From Diphasiastrum complanatum (Eukaryota > Streptophyta > Lycopodiopsida > Lycopodiales > Lycopodiaceae), in assembly GCA_029204225.1 (NCBI GenBank), contig CM055102.1:39676057-39740056 (forward strand): 64,000 nt of DNA, written 5' to 3'. A program made the translations under genes and the position numbers. The notes under the pieces are model-generated. The model was not told the origin of the DNA. It did not search any database and was given only the letters and a program-made list of their open reading frames with translations. Below, piece by piece: positions 1 to 10,079 of this stretch. Position 1 is the stretch's first letter; each line of letters opens with the position of its first letter.

Positions 1-304
1 GCTTGATGATGTCTGCATTCATGGAATAGAAGACCCATATGGACACACTTATGCCTGCAAGGACCCAAAGAACCAAGAGTCTCACATGCCATCTTTTTGC
101 AATCCTCTGGTTTTGCACCTTCACAGCTGAGGGGCGAATAGCAGGAGCAGCACTTGCTTGCACCCACCACTTGGCAGGCAATCTGCCAGGGCCAACTTGA
201 TGATTGCTCCTTGCTGCGGTAGAAGCCTGGAAACCTTTCCCAGGTCCCACTGCTGTGGCATCAGCATGGCACTTCATGGTTTTCTTTGTGGACACTTGAC
301 ACAT
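1..304 (-). CDS. CRE1/AHK4-like: Histidine kinase, cytokinin-receptor type, first exon of a second copy (partial, runs off left edge)
   Basis: From an ATG at 304-302 the minus strand stays open for 101 codons to the window edge. The predicted protein begins MCQVSTKKTMKC, contains PAKWWVQAS, and has a hydrophobic segment at residues 73-94 ([20 protein letters not shown]), which is the membrane anchor before the CHASE sensor. It matches exon 1 of the complete kinase at 63551-63102 residue for residue in length, with scattered substitutions and no frame break. The substitutions spare the hydrophobic segment. The remaining exons must lie left of the window. Seen directly: the ORF and the similarity. 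Known family: plant cytokinin receptors are ER or plasma-membrane hybrid kinases. Inferred: this is a duplicated functional or recently functional gene, since I cannot see the rest. Confidence 0.85.
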   Translation of the reverse strand, partial: MCQVSTKKTMKCHADATAVGPGKGFQASTAARSNHQVGPGRLPAKWWVQASAAPAIRPSAVKVQNQRIAKRWHVRLLVLWVLAGISVSIWVFYSMNADIIK

Positions 305-890
305 AGTGGTGTATTTTTTTCCCCAGCAATCCAGTTCACGGATGGCCACTCAAACTGCTTCACATCAAGTGCTAGAGCATATACAGTTCAGTTGTAGCAG
401 CTTCAAATCGCCTTGGAAGGCCATGGAATCACACACATCGGCAAGAGCATCTCTGGTATGGATCTTAATAATCTGTCTACTTGCATCCACCTCCGCAGCA
501 AACAGACCGTAATCTCCCATTTATCACACCGAAGATGTTTCCAGAACAGAATCTCAGATGAAGTCAAGTAGAGAATGTTGCAGAGCGGATTGTGATTTTG
601 ATAACCTTCTGATATTAGCAAGAATCAACTGCAAAGGAGTGGTTTCGCACAGGAGAAGAAAGCAGCGGACAACCGTCTTTTCACACTATTTGGGTGTCAG
701 GCAGGAGATAAGCGTTCAGAGACTTGGAAGAGAGATTCAGAGTACCTCGGGAAGCTTCGAGAATCAGCTGAAGAGCTTCAACGAAGAGTTCTTCTTCTTA
801 CTCGAGCAATTGTCGCAACAAGCTCCTTATGGTTGTTGAAGCTGACCATGTGCGCAAGGAAAAGCACAAGAGCTCAGAGAAAAGTTAAGA
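305..890 (-). promoter_or_regulatory. 5' leader/flank of the left histidine kinase, duplicated with the right copy
   Basis: This stretch aligns with 63552-64000 at the other end of the window. Shared blocks include the pieces around 440-480 and 525-565, and the block near 795-880. It is therefore part of the same duplication as the kinase exon. On the minus strand it would be transcribed leader or proximal promoter. No coding frame is conserved between the two copies. Small ORFs in it differ between copies and are not supported. Confidence 0.6.
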
Positions 891-1375
891 AAAAAAAGTC
901 CAAGATTCTCGTTAACAAAGGACACCATTAATTGCCAACAGCAGACGGTACTGAAGCAGAAGCAAACAAAACAGAACCAGAGTAAACACAAGGGAAAGCT
1001 CTAGTGTCTGGGTCACACTGACCATGCATTTGTTTCTACCTTTGCCTTGGAAGTTGCAACTTGTAGCTGTTTAGCCGACTACGTGCTTGGAAAGCGCATC
1101 ACAAAATGACGCCCTTACAGATTTTGCTCCTAGTGAAAGCCTTTCCACTAGAAGATACAAAATCCTTCTTCAAGCTGAAACCAGAAAATAAGAATAGGCA
1201 GCTGTGAAGGAAAAGAGAAATTTGGATGACATTAACCAGCAACATAAGAGGTGAAATTCATACAACTGCAGTCAAGCTTGCCGCTTGCTACATGGTCTGC
1301 CTAAACTAATTCAACCCCGCACCATCCTTGTCTAAGCTCACTTGATCACCACCCACGTCCATGTCACACTTCCAA

Positions 1376-1735
1376 AGCAAATCCCCGATCACCACTATGG
1401 AGCACACAGCGCAGCCGTGACCAGGCCATCACTGTGCCCCAGAAAACTACACCTTTGACACTCAAAGATCCTCCAGGGATCCCGAATGCTCACACTTGCG
1501 CACTACACCCTCTCTGCTCTCAAGTGAGGGTAGGCACGGCATGGAGGACCCCTCCACCATCGCCATGGCCGGACCCACCTCCGTCACAATCAAATCCGAT
1601 GCCAGAAGCTCTGCAAAATCCGCAGCCAAGACTCCCGAGGCTTCTCAGACTCTTACCACCCTCTTCCTCTTCCTCTTTTGCAATGCCATGCCATAACTCT
1701 TGTGACTCACAGCTCTCGCGACTGTCTGTCTGAGA
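1376..1735 (-). promoter_or_regulatory. GC-rich block, candidate distal leader or core promoter of the left histidine kinase
   Basis: This is the only clearly GC-rich non-repeat block in the first 9 kb. It ends against a GA/CT microsatellite at 1744-1803. On the minus strand the order is GA repeat, GC-rich block, then about 1 kb to the kinase ATG. That order is common for plant 5' leaders, sometimes with a leader intron. A minus-strand reading frame is open here for about 140 codons, but it is low-complexity and arginine/glutamate/glycine-rich. I see no domain. The regulatory role is inference only. Confidence 0.3.
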
Positions 1736-1741
1736 GAGACA

Positions 1742-1743
<2 letters not shown>

Positions 1744-1781
<38 letters not shown>

Positions 1782-1803
1782 GTATATATCTCTCTCTCTC
1801 TCA
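1744..1803. repeat. CT/GA microsatellite, interrupted
   Basis: About 18 CT units, a short CGCGTATATAT interruption, then about 7 more CT units. The repeat lies upstream of the left kinase copy. Confidence 0.95.
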
Positions 1804-2023
1804 TGCACACACAGGACTGACAGGAGCAATAAGTACGTACTCTTTTCTCTCTTTTTTGGTTTTGCTGAAAAATATACGGCTCTCTAACTTTTTCTCTTCT
1901 CTTTATTGGGAAGAGCAGATGGATAGGGAAGAGTCCACACACTCAAGGGGCATGCAACCCTTAGTACTTGCCTAGTGACACAAACACTAACTTCTTTCTA
2001 ACCAATCATTCCTTGTTCCTTGG

Positions 2024-2570
2024 CAATATGGGTGGAGCTGAATGCTCGTTTGCATTACATCACACGATCATAACACCGGAACCTTCATGAGCTACGTTTG
2101 CAATATGGGTACTGCCTTCTAACTAATCACTCCTTGCTCCTTGGCATTATGGGTGGAGCTGAATGCCGCTTTGCATTACATCACACCGATCATAACAGTG
2201 AAACCTTTGCGTGCTATGTTTGCAATATGGGTGGAGCTGAATGTTGCTCTGCATAATGTCACACCGACCACCGAAACACCTAGCCCTTCTCGACCCATGT
2301 TTGCAATATGGGTGGAGCTGAATGCGACTCTGCATTATGTTGCATCGACCATCCAGAGCCCTTCACTCCTCTGTGTGTACTCTGAGCACGAACATGCTTG
2401 CTTTTAATAGGGAGTTAACAATGAGTGTGATCCCCTAACTAGTCACTCGTTAGCAAAAATGGATGGAGCTTAATGCCCCTCTCAGTTATGTCTGAACAAG
2501 ACACCTAGCCTTTCACCCCCGATGTGAACTCTGAGCATGAGCAGGCTGCTCCTAGTGGGTTAACAATCAA
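2024..2570. repeat. Minisatellite of about 80-bp units (4-5 copies)
   Basis: The phrase GCAATATGGGTGGAGCTGAA recurs near 2024, 2146, 2222 and 2303, with a decayed version near 2455. Each is followed by a TTGCATTA..TCACACCGA-like segment. Units run about 80 bp, with longer outer ones. The repeat phase keeps a plus-strand frame open (repeating IWVELN), but this follows from the repetition and is not evidence of a protein. Confidence 0.75.
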
Positions 2571-2930
2571 ACTTGTACGAGGCTCTCACACCTCAACTTC
2601 AACACGCATTTGAATTAATCTGAAAAATAACACCAAATAAAATAATAAAACATTCATTTCAACACCCTCAAAGTTTCCACCTCAATCAATAAATATCAAG
2701 TTTGGCATTATAGACTAGGTCAAATTAATGACAATAGTATATTGCACATCTATAAGTAACATCTAGTACATGACTTAGCTATCTTTAGCAATGCAAATCA
2801 TACATCATGCTAAAGATGTATCTCAGCAAAGCTCATTCGATTTTTAATCATGCAAGTACTTTGTGGTCTAATGCATACTCCATCTCTTGGGGGGGAAGTG
2901 GGGTGAGAAATATTTTTTAACTTTCAAGGA

Positions 2931-3542
2931 TGTGAAAAATTGTCAATATTTACTCGACTAGTTTTGGTCATTGTAGCCGTTTAAGAGATGAAAGTTGTAA
3001 ATAAGAATCACATGGTTTTTTCACATGTGTGAAATCAAAGTATATGACTATTTTTAGTTGGGTCCAAGTTCATTTCGTCACTTGTACATACAAATAGTTC
3101 ATTTTTAGAGTATATTTCTAGCCAATATAACTACTTTTGGCCAAGTGGTGGTTAAGTTAGGGCAAATGACTATGGAGAGAGGAGAGAGAGTAATCACTTC
3201 CAGCTATAAATAACAAGTTCAGTGTCAGAAAGTTGCCTTTGTCATTTCATTACGCTTTGGTCAAATTTGGTAATGTTTTCACTTCTATTCTTCTCTTTTC
3301 TCTACATTAGTGCTTAGAGTCTATTAAAATAGCACATTTGTTGTTGTACAAACTGGTGGATTGTACAACAAGGCCTGATCTGAGCCATTGTTAGTTTGGT
3401 TAAAGTTCTATGTGCTTTTGATGAAGGTTTTCATCAAACTAGCTTGTTTAGAGTGCATTGTCAATTCTAAATCAAGTAGGTGTATTGTGCTCAAGCCAAT
3501 GATCTTGGGGATCTTATATCACTTTTGGATCTCAGTTTTTCA
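2931..3542 (+). repeat. Diverged copia LTR (same lineage as the intact element at 39448)
   Basis: It begins TGTGAAAAATTGTCAA and ends near CTTTTGGATCTCAGTTTTTCA, like the intact LTR at 39448-40100. It has a TATAAATA box in the matching position (near 3205). Pieces of copia integrase follow in the same orientation, so this is the 5' LTR of an element with a large internal deletion. I see no target duplication. Confidence 0.7.
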
Positions 3543-3564
3543 TGTGTGTAGTATATTTCCTAAA

Positions 3565-4300
3565 GCAAATGCATGAAGCTTTCAGATCTTTTAAAATGTT
3601 CAAAGCAAAATCAGAAACACAAATTGGTAGGAAACTAAAACTTATTTGAACAGATGGCGGGGGAGAATACATCTCAAATAAATTTAGAGATTATTTGTCA
3701 AAGTAATGGAATCAACCATCAAATGACAACAAGCTATTCTCCACAATTTTATGGAGTAGTAGAAAGACAGAATAGAACATTGGTAGGATGTGCCAAAGCT
3801 ATGCTGGCACATGCATCTCTCTCCAAGAAGTTTTGGGCAGAAGTTGTTGTAATAGGAGCCTACATTCAAAATAGGTGCACTACCAAGAGTCTAAACAATC
3901 AGACTATTTCTGAGGTTTGGACTAGACAAAAACCTTCTATAAAAGTTTAGATTTTTTTGGTTGCATCGCTTATGCTCAAATTCCAAAGCTAAGAATGAAA
4001 CTAGATAATTTTAGAATTGAGTATGTCTTTGTTGGTTATTCCTCAGTCGATGAAGCTTATAAGCTTTACAACCCTACAACAGGAAAAATATTTGCGAGCA
4101 GTGATGTCATCTTTCTTGAAAACCAATTTATGAACCTTAAAAGTATGACCTTCAAATTCTACTGATACATAGGTTTAAAGAGTTCACTTAAATGATGGTG
4201 AATTCAAGAAAGACGAATAAAGACAGCAAGATTAACCACAACAACTAAAAAACCTACAACTTATCAAAAACTAATGGAGCCATCAGATTTAGATCTTTGG
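3565..4300 (+). pseudogene. Ty1/copia integrase fragment
   Basis: Broken frames together read as copia integrase: TDGGGEYIS, a degenerate stretch, then CAKAMLAHASLSKKFWAE, FVGYSSVDEAYKLYNP and SSDVIFLENQF. At least two frameshifts and several stops are present. The tail after 4140 decays (VHLNDGEFKKDE). Gag, protease and reverse transcriptase are missing. It belongs with the LTR just upstream. Confidence 0.8.
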
Positions 4301-5300
4301 AAAGAGGCCCCGTAGCACCGCAAGACTAAATTGTCTATGTACTGAATTTTCAAACTAATATACAATCACTTAGTGTGTTTTCAAGAAAACCAATTTGCCA
4401 AAGAAATCCCAAGTCATGAGTCCTAAAAGCCGCGAGAAATGCAATTCAAACAGGGAAAAACTAATAATGTAAAAAAAATAGTTCGACGAGATAATCGACA
4501 AATTATGCAATGATGTCAAGGGAAAGGAAAATTATCGTCAGTGGTTTATGTGGCAATTCCAAGGACCGACGTATGTACAGGGCCAAGTCAATAGTCTAAG
4601 AGAAATACAAATGAAGGCCAAAATATGACATGAAACTTGACTCCCTTCCTAAAAATTGTACGTGTTGACCTCACACCACAAGGGAGGTACCAACTTAGAC
4701 TGAGTACCACCACCTTATTATAATTAAACCAAACTAAGTACACTAAGGCCCGAACCATCTTTTCCTGAAAAGAGGAAAGTACAGGTGAAGTGCCATGGTC
4801 CAAGGTCCAAAATCTTGTGATACCCTCCCCAACCCAATTGCGTGGGATACTTCATTAATGGGCACGACCTCAAGACCAAGTCCTCTTTGCTTAAGAACAA
4901 GCTTTGGCTGAAATTCAATAGTGCATAATAACACTCGAGTGGCATTCTAGGATTATTAGAAATGAGAAGGTGGTTTCTCAAGCCCTCCTTAACAAACGTG
5001 AGGATATTAATTGCAGAGTGCTCGAGAAAACTCACTTGAGTTATGCTTACACAGTGCTCGAGAAACCTCACTTGAGTTATCCTTGAAAACCCTGCATTTA
5101 ATAGAACATCTCGATTTTTGAAGACTTTTACTCATAAAAAGGTATATATGCTTGTATAAAAAATCGTCACATATTTTATGATATAGATTTTTTAGAAAAC
5201 TTGGTGATTCCATTCCTATACTTTGCCCATTTTCTGTAAGCCTCCACCTCCGGTTCAAGTGCATAGACTATCTTCAATATCAAGATACACTAAACGAATG
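4301..5300. other. No recognised gene; short duplicated motif
   Basis: I see no domain here. A segment containing GTGCTCGAGAAA and CTCACTTGAGTTAT occurs twice, near 5017 and 5053. The longest frame (about 115 codons, minus, ending near 4724) has no recognisable motif and is probably chance. Confidence 0.4.
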
Positions 5301-5303
5301 TCA

Positions 5304-5429
5304 CTCTGTTGGTTGCTGCTGCTCATATCAACATTGTCAAGAGGCTTTTGATTGCTGGAGTTGATGCCAATGAAAAGCTTCTTCAAGGTCATGAGACAGT
5401 TGCAGGACTACACAGGATATTGTTTTGAT
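5304..5429 (+). pseudogene. Possible ankyrin-repeat-like scrap
   Basis: The plus frame reads LVAAAHINIVKRLLIAGVDA, then N and EKLLQGHE, before a TGA. The shape AA..HI.IVK.LL.AG.D.N fits the second half of one ankyrin repeat. A single partial repeat is weak evidence, and flanking DNA shows no further repeats. It may be a captured or decayed fragment, or chance. Confidence 0.25.
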
Positions 5430-6960
5430 GCGGTGTGCGCTTGAATTTACACACCTTTGAACTGTATTTCCACACAAAAAGCCAGAGAAGCAGCTCTAAG
5501 CGCAATCGCGCGGAGTCTTTGGCTGCGTGGAGGTGCTTTCAATGCTATTTTGGGATGACTCGCCTCTACCACATGGAAATCTTTCACATTGATGCTGAGC
5601 GCAAACTGTAGATGCTCTGCCGGATTGTGCAGGAGAGCAGGAAACTGTTCCGATCTTGCCATTTCCAGACCACTCTGACTACTGCAATTATACAATATGA
5701 TAGCAAGAATATCTGCCGCTTGCACGTGTCCCTTGGCTCATACGCCTCATTAATGCCTTCCAATTCATGTCACGTCCTACTCACATATTAGGATTAGCTT
5801 CATTATATCAAGGAGTTATCCAACCATACCTTTACCATCACTATTGTTTTGCCCATCCCACTTCATGTGAGGGGTCTAAAATAGAGCACCCTTTCAAAGA
5901 AAAGCAGTTGAGCAACACCACCACATGCTCACAAAGGTCTTTTCCATGCAAAGGCAATGAAACTTGGAGCTTTGCACACCTGCCCAATTGTTCTTTCTAC
6001 ATAACATCAAGCATTAAGGGAAGGGATTCATAACTCCGGTGCAGAATGGCCTTTTTCCTCTCCAAGACAAGCAAGCTATAATGGACAAGAACGCCCTCGT
6101 GACTTGGGAATTTGCGAGAAACCAGATTCTCCCTCATTTTCGATTTTTTTTTCATTGGATTGAGCCATAGTCGATTGAAGAACCACCAATGGACCTAGAA
6201 GGATTTTTGTACTCAAAACTAAACCTCGTCATGGAGCTTTCAGTGCAAGAAGCCAACATATCAAATATAGAACCAAGTGCAACTGTAGATGAGAGGCGAG
6301 TGGCAATAGATTCATTCCTACTCCCAAAAATAGTCGAATCTCAAGAATTGCTACCCCACAAACTCACGATGCCAACTGTTCTTGAGGATCAAGAAGATAT
6401 TACAATCGATCTTTGTGAATAGCAATAGCACTTTCATTGCAAGAATGGGAAAAACCATTATATGACATCCAACAAGAAGTAGAAATAGGGGAATCCTCAA
6501 GATGGTATGACAGTGAGGACGGGTCTATACGGGTGTGACCTTACAAGATGAACATCTCCTACTAACATTCATCAACTGAAATGGCACTAACTAACAATCA
6601 CCATTCCGCAAAACAATCATCCCACAATCGAAAACATGCAAGCAACCTCACTTGTCCTTGCATATCAGGCATACATAATGCTTCCCAACAAGCCATTACT
6701 CAACACACAACAAGCAATCTGTTACAAGCTCGTTTGAGAAATTTACAATGAAACCACAATGACAAAGGCAGGCAAACAACATCAACACAATCCATCCACT
6801 CTCAACTAGTATTGTTAGTTGCTAAAAGATTGAACATGACTCTTGTCATGATGTTTTGTTCAATATTGATAGGCATAGTCATGCATTAGGAAAGCAGGCT
6901 CATTCCGCTGCACTCAATTAGTCATTCACAAGCATCGACTTGTCGTTATTGCATTATCAC
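5430..6960. other. Unassigned intergenic DNA with small ORFs of unknown origin
   Basis: One plus-strand ORF (6189-6422, 77 codons, MDLEGFLYSK...) has a fairly even composition, and the frame upstream of it contains NALVTWEFARNQILPHF. That could be a retrotransposon polyprotein tail, but I cannot name a domain. A minus ORF at 5447-5725 is also unrecognised. No splice structure or neighbour supports either. Confidence 0.3.
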
Positions 6961-6972
6961 CTCTTTCCAACA

Positions 6973-6984
6973 TGGTATTAGAGC
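6973..6984 (+). other. Primer-binding-site-like motif of a decayed LTR element
   Basis: TGGTATTAGAGC differs by one base from the plant LTR-element primer site TGGTATCAGAGC. It is followed by copia gag remnants at 7034. The LTR that should precede it is not clearly delimited. Confidence 0.4.
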
Positions 6985-7033
6985 ATGTTATTTAATATGC
7001 TATTACCTTCATGATATCAGAGCGAGTCTGTTA

Positions 7034-7130
7034 TATCAGAGCTCTAAACCAGATCAACAGGCGAATGCAGTCACAACACCTCCTGACATCGACATGGACG
7101 AAGGAGTATTTATGGTCAAAGACCAAAAAG
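7034..7130 (+). pseudogene. Copia gag/protease linker fragment, plus orientation
   Basis: The plus frame reads DQQANAVTTPPD followed by DMDEGVFMVKDQKAL. It matches the same linker in the copia fragment at 50760-51425 (DQQANTVSSSP...VDEGTFMVKDQSAF). It stops at about 7130, where the homologous protease sequence resumes on the other strand, so an inversion junction lies here. Confidence 0.65.
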
Positions 7131-7615
7131 CACTATGATTAGTCATTGAAAAATAATGAGTAAGCCTATCTAGATATCCTTGTCTCTTTATGAGTGCAAG
7201 AACTCTATTTTTCTTACCAAGAATTTTAAAATGGTCTGAACCAAACTCCACTTTATGTCCTAAATCAATTATCAGACAGTAGATTTGTTGTAAGATTTGG
7301 AACATACAAAACTTTTGAGATGAGCTTGGATTCAACATTCTCAAAATTTGGTATAATAGTATCTTCAACTTCTATCATATGTGAGCTATTGTCATCAAGA
7401 TGAAAAAACTTTTGAGTACTATAGGCTGAATAATCTTGGAACCATTCTTGATGGCTATTCATATTTTGTGTTGCTCCAGAATCAAGGAACCATTTATCAT
7501 GTTGTTGGATATCCTGATGATTCACCATAAATGCATCCTACTTTTCTTCATGATTAGAATTTTGAGATGTTTCAGCTATTGTGTTGGCACGTTGATCCAC
7601 TTGCTTATATAAGCT
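7131..7615 (-). pseudogene. Copia gag end and aspartic protease fragment, minus orientation
   Basis: Two overlapping minus frames together read KQVDQRANTIAETSQ, KWFLDSGATQNMNSHQEW, FHLDDNSSHMIE, KVLYVPNLTTNLLS, then LGHKVEFGSD. This is a copia protease with the catalytic Asp intact in WFLDSGAT. One frameshift lies near 7270-7360. The lineage is that of the fragment at 50760. Confidence 0.8.
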
Positions 7616-7909
7616 ATCAATCTACAATATGTGACCAGACATGAGACTTATATAAGCCACTTGCCCTAAAATAACAACTTCTAGGTACTTCACCAAAAAC
7701 CTAGTCTTAAGTGACTATGATGCAATGTACGTCAACTAGTCAATAGAAGTAGGTCTAAATCCAACCTTATCCATTTATATACTTGTCAAAAATAACAAGA
7801 AACTATTTTCAGGCCTTATTGACATTAAGAATTGTATCTCTAAGTTGAAATTTTACTTTGTCCTCCACAAATGCCGAAAACCCAACAAACTAGTTGACAA
7901 TTTTTTACA
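7616..7909 (-). repeat. Copia LTR fragment, minus orientation
   Basis: On the minus strand it begins TGTAAAAAATTGTCAACTAG directly after a decayed pol terminus (LFEEE at 7910-7950), as in the intact element, where pol runs into the 3' LTR. The far end is not clear because gag/protease sequence follows. Confidence 0.5.
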
Positions 7910-7950
7910 CTCCTCTTCAAATAGATTTAGCATAGATTTCACCACACTAC

Positions 7951-8691
7951 TGTGACGAATTTTAGATCAATTAAGATCCAAATCCATAAAATGATCTTGG
8001 GTTTAGAAAGACAACAAATCACCAATCTTGCCAATGTAGAAAAACCAACATCTACACTATGAATGAGATGCAAACTCTAACAGATCTTGATCAAACATCA
8101 ATAAAAACATGAACTAATGTTGTTGTCCGTAAGAACACAATAACCTACTGTATTTCACATGTGTGGATCTGAAAATAGCATTAAATGAGCATTCTACATA
8201 CAAAATTGCAAGATATCACAAGTATAGTGCACCAATGGATAGTAGAACCCAAGAGAACCATGCATAATCATGAATGAGATAAGAGAGAGAGAGAATGTGT
8301 TCTCTTCCCATCAGTTACATCCTTTTATAGCAAGTCCAAAACCTAAATTGCCACTTGGTTTCCCTCCAATGTGTAAAACCCTACTATTTTTGGGACTAGA
8401 TTCAATGTATCTACTACTCAAATTGAATCTCTCCAAAACTCATGTTCTATAGTTTTCCACACTTTCCAAAGGTGTTTATTCAAATGATTTTAGACTAACA
8501 TAACATATAAAAATTGGCCTCAATTGTGTATTTGGCAATTTATCAGACTATGCTTCTTGGTTTTCAAGGGGAGGCTCGAACCTGAGACCAATGAAACTTT
8601 GGATGTCAAGCTAACCAACTCAGCCAACCCCGTTGGTAATTTATCAGACTATGACCACCAATCTTGACTAAACTAGTTGAAATTTATCACA
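7951..8691 (-). repeat. Copia LTR, minus orientation, interrupted by a SINE
   Basis: On the minus strand it runs from TGTGATAAATTTCAAC to AAATTCGTCACA (TG...CA). It is preceded by a pol terminus ending LKLVEEGV at 8687, as in the intact copia element. Its length is 741 bp including a 101-bp SINE insertion and duplication, so about 640 bp originally, close to the 653-bp intact LTR. A pol terminus of another copy abuts its inner end at 7950. Confidence 0.65.
8553..8637 (-). mobile_element. Short tRNA-derived SINE or tRNA retropseudogene with perfect 16-bp target duplication
   Basis: On the minus strand there is a pol III A box TGGCTGAGTTGG (8626-8615) and, 32 bases on, a B box GGTTCGAGCC (8582-8573). 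The element starts with a GGGGTTGGCTGAG tRNA-like head and ends GAAAACCAAGAAG. The same 16 bases, AATTTATCAGACTATG, flank it at 8537-8552 and 8638-8653 without a mismatch. Only about 85 bp lie between the duplications, little more than a tRNA. It sits inside the copia LTR, so it is younger than that LTR. Confidence 0.8.
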
Positions 8692-8923
8692 CTCCCTCTT
8701 CAACTAGTTTTAGCTTAATCATAGAACTTTGATCCAGCTTTAAAATGATCTCCATCCTAAGTATAGACCTCCTTTTTAATGTTCTAAAATTGTTTTCACA
8801 ATTAATATAGAGAATAGTGCCCACTTGGGATGCCTCATTGTTTCTTACATCAATTTTACATGTCATGATGGAACTAGAATATGAAGAACCAAATAGAATG
8901 TAACTTTGAGATGATTCCTCCAT
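8687..8923 (-). pseudogene. Copia pol C-terminal fragment
   Basis: The open minus frame ends ...KLKLVEEGV, the same terminus as the intact copia polyprotein (MLKLVEEGV), and runs directly into an LTR. The N-terminal two thirds are too diverged to assign. Confidence 0.5.
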
Positions 8924-9157
8924 GCTATAAACTTTTAACTCTCTGGAAAATTACGGCAACCAAACAATAAACGTGAGTGATAACCATTTGTTTGCTTGTA
9001 TCCTCCCTCTTTGTCCTTTCTTGCCATGTATCCACCATGAAACTCCATGAATGAGCCTCCATCTCCATCTTGCCACAAGATATCATCAACACTTGATGAC
9101 TTGGCCATGAATGAGTGACATAATGAACCTCCAATAGCTTCATGTCCATCAACAAAA

Positions 9158-9340
9158 CTAGCCAAGAATGCTAGTACAATGATCAAGAGCCATGGATTGT
9201 CTAGACATGTTCGAGACAGATGCATAATTCAAGTGTCCTAAGCGATGATGCCATAGTAATGCTTTACTGACAAGAACAAAGGTTTTCAAGACTTGACTAC
9301 AATCAGAATAACAATTATGCTGAGTAGCTCCACGAATCAC
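9158..9340 (-). pseudogene. Copia gag-pre-integrase fragment
   Basis: The frame contains SKALLWHHRLGHLNYASVSN followed by MSRQSMALD. This is the conserved zone before the copia integrase, nearly the same as in the fragment at 51389-51697. The DNA from 8935 to 9157 is a different, unrecognised sequence, so the integrase is lost. Confidence 0.75.
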
Positions 9341-9499
9341 CTGAATTCGTGTATTTGTGTTTGACCATAAAAGCGGCTTTGTCCATTTCGACTTGAGGAG
9401 ATGCTGCCGAATAATGGTGTTTCAGTTGGGTTATTCATTGGCCATGTGATTCTACAAATAGATATTACACCATATATTTTCTCTTGTTGGAAAGAATTT

Positions 9500-10030
9500 G
9501 TCAACAATATTTTTCATAGCGGTTTGGAAGTTGTAAGTTTATCCATATGAGTATGTTGAGCTTTTTGCCAAGTTTCCATCTGATGGAGAAGTTTTGAGGA
9601 TTGGGCGGTATTTTCGAACTTATGATGATTAAGACGTTCGAGAATTTTTTATTTCTTTTCTTTGTTATCAAAGTCCTCATCCGACCCCTCATCTTCTTCA
9701 CGGATGACATCAGTCATTACATCCTTAAGTTGATCATAAAGATCAACTGGTTTCAGTTCCTGGTGGATATTTTTAGGAAGTCCAACCAAGTTTGATGGCC
9801 ATTCGTTCGGTGATATTTTTGTCAAAACATTCTACCTTGAGGCGTTTAAAATGCTCAATGTAGCTTATTCGGATGAATGGACTCTGAGTCAGTTTAGAAG
9901 GTTTGAAATGCTTGATGAGAGCGTCTTTGAGAGTAGTCTAAGAAGTAAGATCGGGAGCTGCGAGGTTGAAATACTACTCTTTGGCAATTCCATAGAGCAC
10001 CCAGCCACATCCAACAGCCCAACATTCCCT
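9500..10030 (-). pseudogene. Probable retrotransposon gag remnant, minus strand
   Basis: Minus-strand pieces in different frames read ITERMAIK-type helical sequence, then PKNIHQELKPVDLYDQLKDV, then an acidic stretch (EEDEGSDEDFDNKEKK) and KFENTAQSSKLLHQMETWQKAQ. This is gag-like in composition and order, with several frame breaks. It runs opposite to the gypsy pol that follows at 10080. Assignment is by general resemblance only. Confidence 0.35.
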
Positions 10031-10079
10031 CGAGTGAAGGATCTACATCCATTGTCTATCCCCAACCTTTTGAAGAAAT

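Noticed and set aside
1520-1942. 140-codon minus ORF through the GC-rich block and GA repeat
   Set aside because: Low complexity, arginine/glutamate/glycine-rich, no domain; better explained as leader DNA.
2141-2407. 88-codon plus ORF with repeated IWVELN
   Set aside because: It is the translation of the minisatellite; other units break the frame.
4724-5071. 115-codon minus ORF as a gene
   Set aside because: No recognisable motif, lies in transposon-derived DNA, overlaps other open frames and has no splice or neighbour support.
8570-8637. Functional tRNA gene
   Set aside because: A and B boxes are present, but I cannot form a complete acceptor stem and anticodon arm, and the flanking 16-bp duplication marks a retroposed copy.
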